Translations under genes and position numbers: made by a program
Source: a virus
Strand: one strand, 5' to 3'
IMG/VR virus record: IMGVR_UViG_3300046009_006648
Span: 1-20,718 of that record
Length of the DNA: 20,718 bases
The notes under the pieces: generated by a model
Database searches by the model: none
What the model was told of the DNA's origin: nothing
The model's input: only the letters and a program-made list of their open reading frames with translations
Shown: positions 1 to 4,359 of the stretch, one piece after another
How positions within the stretch are numbered: the first letter of the stretch is position 1
Layout of the letters: every line of letters starts with the position of its first letter

Positions 1-2
1 AG

Positions 3-92
3 ATTGCTGCCCGATCTGCCCTCGAGCACGTGCCTGCTCATGCACTACGCAATGGAAAGGCTCCACCCTTTTACCCAATCCGGCCCCTATAG
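3..92 (+). CDS. Possible C-terminal fragment of a rightward gene cut by the window edge
   Basis: One forward frame is open from the first bases and ends at a TAG at 90-92. It would give the last 29 residues of a protein, ending in a proline-rich FYPIRPL-type tail. The stretch is more GC-rich than the AT-rich DNA that follows, which fits the end of a gene next to a leader. The other two forward frames are also open to about 99-110, so the frame choice is weak. I recognise no motif and assign no function. Confidence 0.25.
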   Translation: MAARSALEHVPAHALRNGKAPPFYPIRPL

Positions 93-304
93 TATTTAAC
101 TATTAATAGGACAGATATAAGAGCCTATATCTATCTTTCCCCAACGCAATCTTAAGACCCCTATATGTATTTACAGAACTACACACAATAGGCTTTATAT
201 ATTTATATATATGTAAAGGCTTTACCAAAGACTGTAACTAGTCATTTAGCATACTAAAGTCTAATAGCATCACTACATTTATATAGGATGATTCTCGTTG
301 TAGT
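93..304 (+). promoter_or_regulatory. AT-rich leader upstream of the early small-gene block
   Basis: No gene is seen here. The stretch is strongly AT-rich and probably carries the promoter for the first rightward block. Visible elements are a 7-bp inverted repeat (AGATATA at 113-119 with TATATCT at 126-132), a -35-like TTTACA at 170-175 followed by TATATA at 196-201 with a long 20-nt spacer, a near-perfect palindrome at 193-218 (CTTTATATAT / ATATGTAAAG, one G-T pair), and TAGCAT repeated at 247 and 264. No single promoter meets consensus spacing, so the exact start site cannot be named. Confidence 0.35.
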
Positions 305-330
305 ACATCACTAACCAAAGGAGAAACATC
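305..330 (+). promoter_or_regulatory. Translational leader copy A with strong ribosome binding site
   Basis: The sequence contains CATCACTAACC, then AAAGGAG at 317-323, then AAACATC directly before ATG 331. Nearly the same leader recurs at 654-682 before another small gene. The shared part extends well beyond a Shine-Dalgarno core, so it may be a duplicated translation module rather than chance. Confidence 0.6.
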
Positions 331-606
331 ATGTCACTAGCAATCCATACAAAATATATTGGCCCAACCAACACTCGTGGCGCACGTATCAAGGCAACTT
401 GCATTCGGGATAAAGATAGCAAGTGGACAGCTATTGTTAGCTTTGAATACGCCGCAGATAGTGAGACAAGGCACTCATTAGCAGCTAAGGCATTGCTAGC
501 CAAATTCGCTCCAGGCCTGCAAGAGGAAACGCTCTGGTGCTGCGGTAACACGCTTGATAACCTTGGTTACGTGTTCGCGATCTATCCAGAAGCTGTAAAG
601 GCCTGA
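331..606 (+). CDS. Small early phage protein, unknown function (91 aa)
   Basis: This is a 91-residue protein with no signal peptide or membrane segment. ATG 331 is set by an excellent ribosome binding site (AAAGGAG at 317-323). The N-terminal half has a beta-strand pattern (residues 4-40, with TNTRGARIKAT and KWTAIVSFEY) that looks like a small beta-sheet fold. The C-terminal half (about 43-90) is helical and contains LAAKALLAKF and two adjacent cysteines (WCCGN). I associate short proteins opening with a PTNTRGARIKA-type segment with aquatic phages, but no function is known to me. It is the first gene of the early block, immediately after the AT-rich leader, so early host-directed expression is an inference from position only. 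Confidence 0.8.
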   Translation: MSLAIHTKYIGPTNTRGARIKATCIRDKDSKWTAIVSFEYAADSETRHSLAAKALLAKFAPGLQEETLWCCGNTLDNLGYVFAIYPEAVKA

Positions 607-616
607 TTTCAGCTTA

Positions 617-640
617 TAGCCCATTGCAACCAGTGGGCTA
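617..640 (+). terminator. Intergenic hairpin, possible weak terminator or processing site
   Basis: TAGCCCATTG at 617-626 pairs with CAGTGGGCTA at 631-640 around a CAAC tetraloop, giving 10 pairs with one G-T wobble. It starts 11 bases after the stop of the first small gene. Only two T residues follow, so it is not a textbook intrinsic terminator. It could reduce read-through, protect a 3' end or separate the two messages. Confidence 0.4.
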
Positions 641-653
641 TTGGATGCAATCA

Positions 654-682
654 GCATCACTTAACCAATGGAGATAAACATC
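654..682 (+). promoter_or_regulatory. Translational leader copy B
   Basis: GCATCACTTAACCAATGGAG and then ATAAACATC precede ATG 683. It matches copy A (305-330) except for a few substitutions and small indels. The GGAG core at 670-673 lies nine bases from ATG 683 and overlaps an upstream in-frame ATG at 668. This is why 683 is preferred as the start. Confidence 0.6.
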
Positions 683-937
683 ATGGACGACAAAACCATT
701 GAAATGCACAAAACCATTCTCATGGCCTACATATCACGCCTTACTTTGGCAGATTTTCAAGATATGCACCATAGGGCTAAAGACTGTACTTATGCGGGTA
801 TGAACCTAGGCAATCAAGCACAAATTAATGCTCACGCATCACTTTACGCTTCAGTGTGCAGGGCAATCGGGAACATGACCAGGCACGACCAAGAATTAAT
901 CACTCAAATTATCGAGCGTGAAACATGCAGCCAGTAA
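683..937 (+). CDS. Small early phage protein, unknown function (84 aa)
   Basis: The predicted protein is helical and soluble, with methionine- and histidine-rich helices (MDDKTIEMHK, then residues about 14-45 and 50-80). An in-frame ATG at 668 would add five residues. However, the Shine-Dalgarno GGAG (670-673) overlaps that codon and is correctly spaced for 683, and the leader matches the one at 331, so I take 683. The last 13 bases overlap the next gene, which starts at 925 in another frame. I recognise no domain. It sits in a run of tiny early genes of the kind that often encode host-takeover factors, but that role is inference from context. Confidence 0.7.
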   Translation: MDDKTIEMHKTILMAYISRLTLADFQDMHHRAKDCTYAGMNLGNQAQINAHASLYASVCRAIGNMTRHDQELITQIIERETCSQ

Positions 938-1098
938 CCGATAGCCAATTGCTAGCAATAGCCCCCGATGGCTCGCCTTTACGCTCATGGACTGAAGGCG
1001 ATAAAACCTTTCGGGAGATATATACCTACATCAAAGCACAGTCAGGCATTGTTTACGGTGTCATTAACGTCATCGAGGTAACACCATGCAAAGCCTAA
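925..1098 (+). CDS. Hypothetical 57-aa early phage protein
   Basis: ATG 925 opens a 57-codon frame to TAA 1096-1098, reading MQPVTDSQLLAIAPDGSPLR and onward and ending in EVTPCKA. It overlaps the end of the previous gene by 13 bases and the start of the next microprotein by 13 bases, both in different frames. Such packing is typical of this block. Its Shine-Dalgarno is weak (GAGCGTGAA before the ATG), so coupling to the upstream gene is likely. The N-terminal half looks extended and polar, while residues 28-52 alternate hydrophobic positions like a short beta-alpha unit. I recognise no family. It lacks an independent functional signal, so confidence is moderate. Confidence 0.55.
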   Translation: MQPVTDSQLLAIAPDGSPLRSWTEGDKTFREIYTYIKAQSGIVYGVINVIEVTPCKA

Positions 1099-1163
1099 TC
1101 GACTGGCTTATCGCCGTTCTATTTGGCATTGCCCTTGCCTGCGCGATCTTCTTTAACCTATAG
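1086..1163 (+). CDS. Putative 25-aa single-pass membrane microprotein
   Basis: ATG 1086 to TAG 1161-1163 encodes 25 residues, opening MQSLIDWLIAVLFGIALACA and ending in IFFNL. Nearly the whole chain is one hydrophobic helix of about 20 residues with a single Asp at position 6. A GAGG at 1075-1078 is placed seven bases before the ATG, which supports real translation. The first 13 bases overlap the previous gene in another frame, and the next gene follows after 9 bases. Microproteins of this form can act as membrane-embedded regulators, small holins or antiholins, or modifiers of host membrane proteins. None of these can be chosen from sequence. It is short enough that a chance hydrophobic frame remains possible. 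Confidence 0.5.
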   Translation: MQSLIDWLIAVLFGIALACAIFFNL

Positions 1164-1172
1164 GAAAACATC

Positions 1173-1442
1173 ATGAGCACTACATACCGACTTTGCATGA
1201 AATTAGCTAATGTTCATCAACCTTGGTTCACCAATCCAAACGAACAAAAGCAAATGCAACCATGGCGAGTCAAACAACGCGAAAGGCTTGCTGATTCATT
1301 GTTCCAAGCCACCTGGCGAGCCGACAAAGGCGCTAACTGGCAAGCGCATCAAGCCGACATTATGCTTACTGCCAACCTGGCATCACTCATTCGCCAAGAC
1401 ATGACACCAGCAGCAGCCCTTGAATACTTAGGCTTGGTCTAA
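1173..1442 (+). CDS. Small early phage protein, unknown function (89 aa)
   Basis: ATG 1173 is preceded by AGGAAAACATC, a weaker version of the leader seen at 305 and 654 (same AACATCATG end). The protein is polar and rich in Trp, Gln and Lys in its first half (HQPWF, KQMQPWRVKQRER). It continues with helices rich in Ala and Asp (about 40-70) and ends in LEYLGLV. The tail segment LIRQDMTPAAALEYLGL reads like a short helical motif seen in many small phage proteins. No catalytic motif or membrane helix is visible. An intrinsic terminator lies 18 bases after the stop, so this gene closes the first early sub-operon. Function unknown. Confidence 0.75.
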   Translation: MSTTYRLCMKLANVHQPWFTNPNEQKQMQPWRVKQRERLADSLFQATWRADKGANWQAHQADIMLTANLASLIRQDMTPAAALEYLGLV

Positions 1443-1460
1443 TCTCACAATGCCCCTAGA

Positions 1461-1480
1461 AGCCCTTTAGAGGGCTTTTA
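1461..1480 (+). terminator. Intrinsic terminator after the first early sub-operon
   Basis: AGCCCT at 1461-1466 pairs with AGGGCT at 1471-1476 around TTAG, and TTTTA follows directly. A second CGGGCTTTTC at 1481-1490 offers an alternative 3' arm and a further T-run. It lies 18 bases downstream of the stop at 1442, facing rightward transcription. Since more rightward genes begin at 1530 without an obvious promoter, some read-through or antitermination is probable. Confidence 0.75.
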
Positions 1481-1529
1481 CGGGCTTTTCTTACCTTTAC
1501 TTGAGTCAACCTACATGGAAGAACGTCAA

Positions 1530-1712
1530 ATGCCCTCATGGATCGATTTAATCGATCATCAAATCCAACCTGATAAATGGTTTCGACCGGTCGATCAAGT
1601 CTGGCGCGAGTACGGTTGGAAGCCGCCTTCGACCGAGTGCATCGAGACCATGCGAAAGCACAAAGCCTTCCGCACCTGGTCGCATTACACACCCTCGCGG
1701 GAGTCCCAATGA
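1530..1712 (+). CDS. Small early phage protein, unknown function (60 aa)
   Basis: The 60-residue chain starts MPSWIDLIDHQIQPDKWFRP and ends in HYTPSRESQ. It is rich in Trp and in Ile-Asp pairs. An in-frame ATG at 1515 would add five residues, but GGAAGAA (1517-1523) is then the Shine-Dalgarno placed for 1530, so 1530 is chosen. The start region contains a 17-bp palindrome (1541-1557). Residues 14-28 (PDKWFRPVDQVWREYGW) look like a compact helix with exposed aromatic residues, of the sort found in small protein-interaction modules. The stop overlaps the next start as ATGA. No known family is recognised. Confidence 0.65.
   Translation: MPSWIDLIDHQIQPDKWFRPVDQVWREYGWKPPSTECIETMRKHKAFRTWSHYTPSRESQ
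1541..1557. repeat. 17-bp perfect palindrome rich in GATC
   Basis: GATCGATT and AATCGATC flank a single T. It lies four codons inside the gene at 1530 and encodes Ile-Asp-Leu-Ile-Asp. Its symmetry is that of a dimeric repressor site or a pair of overlapping Dam/ClaI sites. Several more GATC sites follow within 430 bp (1593, 1714, 1718, 1771, 1792 and near 1966). Coding of two Ile-Asp pairs could also produce it by chance. Confidence 0.5.
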
Positions 1713-1924
1713 AGATCGATCAAAACAACCCAGAGAACTTGCAGGTGGGCTTACTGGTTGCAGCACATACGATCAAAGCACAGAAAGCATTGATCGATGA
1801 ACTGGTCGAGGCCTTATGGGGCATGGTTACCAGTTATCACGCTGTTGAATACATGGAAGAACATATGCAGCAATCATCAGCAAGAGCTAGAGCTGCCATT
1901 GAGAAAGTAAGAGGTAAACCATGA
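1709..1924 (+). CDS. Small early phage protein, unknown function (71 aa)
   Basis: The frame is open from 1577, but the 5' part lies wholly inside the previous gene. GGGAG at 1699-1703 is spaced five bases from ATG 1709, which overlaps the upstream stop as ATGA, so 1709 is the likely start. The product opens MKIDQNNPENLQVGLLVAAH and is almost entirely helical: helix 1 about 10-28, helix 2 about 29-44 (LIDELVEALWGMV), helix 3 about 50-68 with several Ala and Arg. It ends in VRGKP. There is no membrane segment of adequate length. I do not recognise a family. A short helical bundle or dimer is plausible. Confidence 0.7.
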   Translation: MKIDQNNPENLQVGLLVAAHTIKAQKALIDELVEALWGMVTSYHAVEYMEEHMQQSSARARAAIEKVRGKP

Positions 1925-2109
1925 GTAAGAAGCAATTAAAAGACCTGGAAACTCAGGCAAGCCTGGATCGATGGCAGGAAGAACTAGCAAGGCATGTCGC
2001 CTACCTGCCAGTGCTATGTGAGCTAGCTAATGTTGATGAACATGAACTGCACCGTGCTATTGAGATTCACTTTTATGTTCGCAGTATGAGCAAGGGGGCT
2101 ATGCAATGA
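1921..2109 (+). CDS. Small early phage protein, unknown function (62 aa)
   Basis: ATG 1921 overlaps the previous stop as ATGA, and GAGG about seven bases upstream supplies the ribosome binding site. The protein begins MSKKQLKDLETQASLDRWQE and is predicted to be two or three amphipathic helices with acidic and His-rich surfaces (ANVDEHELHRAIEIHFYV). No cysteine pairs, signal peptide or nucleotide-binding motif is visible. It is the second of four ATGA-linked genes (1709-2524), which implies coordinated translation of the group. Function unknown. Confidence 0.7.
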   Translation: MSKKQLKDLETQASLDRWQEELARHVAYLPVLCELANVDEHELHRAIEIHFYVRSMSKGAMQ

Positions 2110-2333
2110 GTGGAAACAAATCAGCAAAGACACCATCCGATGGTTCTATGGCGTGGCAGTGCCAATGCGGTAAAGCGTATACGGTTACTTGTATTTCAAG
2201 CAAGCCATCAAAACAATGGGTTAGCTTGACGGATCAGGAAGTGTGGGAAGCGATTGATGATGTGCTTGAAGGCGGTGGTTGGCTTGATGTAGCGAGAGTA
2301 CTTGAGCAAGCTTTTAAGGAGAAGAACACATGA
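2106..2333 (+). CDS. Small early phage protein with CxC segment and helical C-terminus (75 aa)
   Basis: ATG 2106 overlaps the upstream stop as ATGA, with AAGGGGG just upstream. Residues 17-30 contain WQCQCGKAYTVTC, a cluster of three cysteines that could be half of a metal site or a dimeric one, though a full four-cysteine zinc ribbon is not present. The C-terminal part (VSLTDQEVWEAIDDVLEG at 40-57, then DVARVLEQAFKEKN) looks like two helices after a SLTDQE turn, a layout I have seen in many short phage proteins of unknown role. The first 12 bases are identical to those of the next gene (2330). Function unknown. Confidence 0.7.
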   Translation: MSGNKSAKTPSDGSMAWQCQCGKAYTVTCISSKPSKQWVSLTDQEVWEAIDDVLEGGGWLDVARVLEQAFKEKNT

Positions 2334-2524
2334 GTGGAAACCACAACATGAAACTGATTGCTAGCCTGGCACAAGTCAATGATTTTGTAATGGTGCATGG
2401 CAATGAACTGCAAGCAATCCTTGATTACGTTGAAGACATGGAACAGAGGATCAGTATCGTGCGAGAACAATTGCAGTATCTGGTTGCAGAATCTGTAGAA
2501 CCTGATGAGGAATACAGGGCTTAA
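2330..2524 (+). CDS. Small early phage protein, coiled-coil (64 aa)
   Basis: ATG 2330 overlaps the previous stop as ATGA, and AAGGAG about eight bases upstream is a good ribosome binding site. After MSGNHNMK the chain is one long acidic amphipathic helix (about 10-55: heptad-like ELQAILDYVEDMEQRISIVREQ in two parts), ending in an acidic tail PDEEYRA. A coiled-coil dimer is likely. It is the last gene before the 500-bp structured gap, and its stop lies within the foot of a short CAGGG/CCCTG inverted repeat (2516-2531). Function unknown. Confidence 0.7.
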   Translation: MSGNHNMKLIASLAQVNDFVMVHGNELQAILDYVEDMEQRISIVREQLQYLVAESVEPDEEYRA

Positions 2525-2532
2525 CCCCCTGG

Positions 2533-2591
2533 CTCCTCCCAAAGACCCCCCTACCCCAGACAAAAACGGGGTAGAGAGGGGAGGCTCCTCC
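2533..2591. other. GC-rich two-part hairpin after the first early block
   Basis: CTACCCC (2551-2557) pairs with GGGGTAG (2568-2574) around a loop containing CAAAAAC. An outer stem is formed by CCTCCC (2535-2540) with GGGAGG (2579-2584). The 9-mer GGCTCCTCC flanks it as a direct repeat at 2531-2539 and 2583-2591. No T-run follows on either strand, so an ordinary intrinsic terminator is unlikely. A structured 3' end or an RNA-binding target is possible. Confidence 0.5.
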
Positions 2592-2603
2592 GCTGTAAGC
2601 AGC

Positions 2604-2759
2604 ATCTCGATGTCAGTCTCCTGACCCCTCGGCTTCGAGATAAGACCAGCCGCGCCGGTTATTCGGGAACTGCCCCCTAGTCCTAAGACATACGGCGTAC
2701 CACCTCAACTCCGAGCCACCATGGTAAGTGCCTACTATCGTGCGGAGTACGGTCTGGTC
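2604..2759. other. Series of inverted repeats in a gene-free stretch
   Basis: ATCTCGA (2604-2610) pairs with TCGAGAT (2635-2641), and inside it GTCAG (2612-2616) pairs with CTGAC (2621-2625) around TCTC. Further on, GACCAG (2644-2649) can pair with CTGGTC (2754-2759), enclosing ACTCCG (2708-2713) / CGGAGT (2743-2748) and the palindrome ACCATGGT (2718-2725). The stretch is more GC-rich than its neighbours. No forward frame here looks coding. A leftward frame (2613-2831) exists but shares its whole length with these repeats. A structured RNA on either strand is possible. Confidence 0.4.
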
Positions 2760-2765
2760 AGAAAC

Positions 2766-2842
2766 AAAAAAAGCTGTTTGGTCTGCACCCTGGTGAGAGT
2801 CCCTTGGGGGTAAGTCAAGGGCAGGGCACATACCAAACAGCT
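2766..2842 (-). ncRNA. Candidate structured RNA or large terminator on the leftward strand
   Basis: AGCTGTTTGGT at 2772-2782 is the exact reverse complement of ACCAAACAGCT at 2832-2842. Inside, TG (2784-2785) pairs with CA (2829-2830), CCCTG (2788-2792) with CAGGG (2822-2826), and CCCTTG (2801-2806) with CAAGGG (2816-2821). This gives one long hairpin with a 9-nt apical loop and an 8-nt bulge on one side only. Read leftward, the stem is followed by a run of seven T (2766-2772 complement), as at an intrinsic terminator. No leftward gene lies just upstream, so a small antisense-oriented RNA or a barrier to leftward transcription is likely. Confidence 0.5.
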
Positions 2843-2879
2843 CTATCCGCTCTCACACAGACAAGCACATTGTAGTCAA

Positions 2880-2914
2880 GCTCGCTAAGGCGCGGTAAGG
2901 CTCGCTAAGGCGCG
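2880..2914. repeat. Two 15-bp direct repeats with 20-bp period, possible operator or iterons
   Basis: GCTCGCTAAGGCGCG occurs at 2880-2894 and again, identical, at 2900-2914. The 20-bp centre-to-centre distance is about two helical turns, so bound proteins would lie on the same face of the DNA. The pair sits about 110 bp upstream of the recombination operon, in a gene-free stretch. A regulator operator or replication iterons are plausible. No origin features such as an adjacent AT-rich melting block are clear. Confidence 0.55.
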
Positions 2915-3017
2915 TGAACCATATATCAGACAAACGGTTGATTTACTATGACATGCGTATGTTCCTAGTGTTCGCTTTGATGTATTATCCCTACTGTTGT
3001 ACCTAACCAAGGAGAGG
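2915..3017 (+). promoter_or_regulatory. Upstream region of the recombination operon
   Basis: No gene is seen. This stretch probably contains the promoter of the operon starting at 3021. A -10-like TATTAT lies at 2983-2988, but its -35 (TGTTCC around 2960) is poor, and a TTGATT at 2937-2942 has no matching -10. AAGGAGAGG (3009-3017) is the ribosome binding site for ATG 3021 and is preceded by CTAACCAA, the same word seen in the leaders at 305 and 654. Confidence 0.35.
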
Positions 3018-3020
3018 CAA

Positions 3021-3269
3021 ATGAAGGTTTTGAAACTAATTGACTCAGATTTATATGACTTCAGACTGAAAGTAGTTCACATCATTGAAGCCTGCGCCAA
3101 CGTCCAGCGGGTGCTTGCAGGCGAATGGGGCGGTTTGTCACCCTATCAAGTCCAGCGTCTTGAAGTGGTGTTTGAGAAAGCAGAAGAACTTAATCAAATG
3201 CTTAATTACGTCAAGAACCGTGACGCTCGCAAAGACATTAGCACTTGCTTTGATGAGGAGGCAGCATGA
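3021..3269 (+). CDS. Small phage protein opening the recombination operon (82 aa)
   Basis: A TTG at 2997 is in frame, but AAGGAGAGG (3009-3017) is spaced for ATG 3021, so the shorter form is chosen. The protein begins MKVLKLIDSDLYDFRLKVVH and is mainly helical: about 12-40 amphipathic, then a conserved-looking segment GLSPYQVQRLEVVFEKAEEL (about 43-62), and an acidic tail CFDEEAA. No membrane segment, metal site or enzyme motif is visible. Its stop overlaps the next start as ATGA, and it is the promoter-proximal gene of a ten-gene operon for recombination. A regulatory or accessory role is possible but unproven. Confidence 0.75.
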   Translation: MKVLKLIDSDLYDFRLKVVHIIEACANVQRVLAGEWGGLSPYQVQRLEVVFEKAEELNQMLNYVKNRDARKDISTCFDEEAA

Positions 3270-3472
3270 GAAATACAGGTGGGCCTGCGTTTCCGCTGTT
3301 TGCAGCAACAGGCCACAGCGGCATGACCTTGCGTGACTACTTTGCAGTAAAGGCCATGCAGGGATTTATTGATTCAGCCGCCGCCCAAGGCCATTTTGTG
3401 CCGCAGGACGATCAGTTGTCCAAGTGTGCATATGATTTAGCAGACGCTATGTTGAAAGCGAGGGAGCTATGA
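3266..3472 (+). CDS. GGPAFP/GMTLRDYFA-type small phage protein (68 aa)
   Basis: ATG 3266 overlaps the upstream stop and is preceded by GAGGAGG. The protein shows the pattern NTGGPAFP (about 3-10), then GMTLRDYFAVKAMQG (about 19-33) and a C-terminal AYDLADAMLKARE helix. I know this combination from many tailed phages and prophages, where it marks a short conserved protein of unknown function, commonly located among early or replication genes. The length (68 aa) is usual for that family. No catalytic residues are evident. The next gene, the exonuclease, overlaps its stop as ATGA, so it may be made in step with the recombination proteins. Confidence 0.8.
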   Translation: MRNTGGPAFPLFAATGHSGMTLRDYFAVKAMQGFIDSAAAQGHFVPQDDQLSKCAYDLADAMLKAREL

Positions 3473-4359
3473 CTAGCTTTGACACTGAGTCACGCAGGAA
3501 AGCTATCTGGGCCACAGATGCTAGAAAGATAGCCGATGGTCGTGCTGCCGATGTTTACTTAGAAAAGATCGGACAGGCAGAGCGTGAGGACATTTCCCAC
3601 ATTGAAGCAGTGCAGTGGGGTCTGAAACTGCAAGATGTGATTGGCAGAGAAGCCGGTGCTCGCTTAAAGATGGAACTCAAAGAAGCAGACTATGAGTTAT
3701 TTCATCCTGAGCACAAATGGATGGCTAGCCACTTTGACTTTATCAGTGCTGATGGCAAGACACTGGTTGAGGTGAAGAACTACAACCAAAGCAAACGGAA
3801 CCAATACGATGCAGAGACTTCACTTATGCCTGCTGCCGACGCAGCGCAATGTGTCCACGAGGCTACGGTACATCGGGTACAGCGTGTCGTACTTGCGGTG
3901 CTCTTTGGGGGGCAAGAACTGGTGCTTATTGACAAAGAAGTATCAGACGATGAGAAAGACGCGCTCATACGCATGGAAGCTGAGCTATGGGCCTCAGTAC
4001 AGACCAAACAGCCTCCAAACGCGACTACGGTGGATGCGGCAAGAAAACTCTTCCCAGTATCTACGTCGGCTGGGGTTCTAGCCAATGCTCAACTAGAGCA
4101 AGCCTGCCAGCAATTAAAGGCTATTAAAAACCAGATCAAGCAGTTCGAGGAGGCTGAAGAGAAGCTACAGGCTTTGATTCAAGGGCAGATGAAAGAAGCA
4201 GGCTCACTCATTACGTTTGATGGGAAGGTGCTTGCAACATGGAACTCTGCCAAACCTTCCAAACGCTTTGACCCAAAGTTACTGCAAGCAGAGATGCCTG
4301 AAGTCTATGAGCGTTACATCGTTGAACAACCTGGCTCACGGAGGTTTCTAATCAAATGA
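3469..4359 (+). CDS. YqaJ-type phage recombination exonuclease
   Basis: This is a 296-residue protein of the YqaJ/lambda-exonuclease (PDDEXK) fold, which digests one strand of duplex DNA 5'-3' to give single strands for annealing. Visible motifs are WGLKLQDVIG near residues 50-59, the metal-binding Asp of HFDFISADGK (D90), the EVK catalytic pair at 101-103 (TLVEVKNYN), and AAQCVHEATVHRV near 125-137 as the usual Gln/His segment. Residues about 205-245 form a coiled coil, and the C-terminus (ATWNSAKPSKRFD, then PGSRRFLIK) matches the C-terminal extension I know in phage YqaJ proteins. The start ATGA overlaps the previous stop with GGGAG upstream. It directly precedes the annealing protein, as expected for a two-component phage recombinase. 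Confidence 0.93.
   Translation: MTSFDTESRRKAIWATDARKIADGRAADVYLEKIGQAEREDISHIEAVQWGLKLQDVIGREAGARLKMELKEADYELFHPEHKWMASHFDFISADGKTLVEVKNYNQSKRNQYDAETSLMPAADAAQCVHEATVHRVQRVVLAVLFGGQELVLIDKEVSDDEKDALIRMEAELWASVQTKQPPNATTVDAARKLFPVSTSAGVLANAQLEQACQQLKAIKNQIKQFEEAEEKLQALIQGQMKEAGSLITFDGKVLATWNSAKPSKRFDPKLLQAEMPEVYERYIVEQPGSRRFLIK

Noticed and set aside
279-551. Leftward frame opposite the first early gene
   Set aside because: The forward gene at 331 has an excellent ribosome binding site and a protein-like sequence; the reverse frame is its shadow.
1577-1708. N-terminal extension of the gene at 1709
   Set aside because: The extension overlaps the 60-aa gene in another frame, whereas ATG 1709 has a well-spaced GGGAG and the usual ATGA junction.
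2234-2605. Leftward frame of 123 codons
   Set aside because: It is antisense to two well-supported ATGA-linked genes and has a Ser/Thr/Phe-rich composition typical of a shadow frame.
2613-2831. Leftward frame of 72 codons in the gene-poor stretch
   Set aside because: It lies wholly within inverted repeats, has no Shine-Dalgarno that I can find, and its composition (many Arg, Trp and Gly in no pattern) looks like translated structured DNA. Conservation in relatives could reverse this.
2600-2850. tRNA gene in the structured gap
   Set aside because: No acceptor stem, T-loop (GGTTCGAAT-type) or CCA pattern can be placed on either strand.
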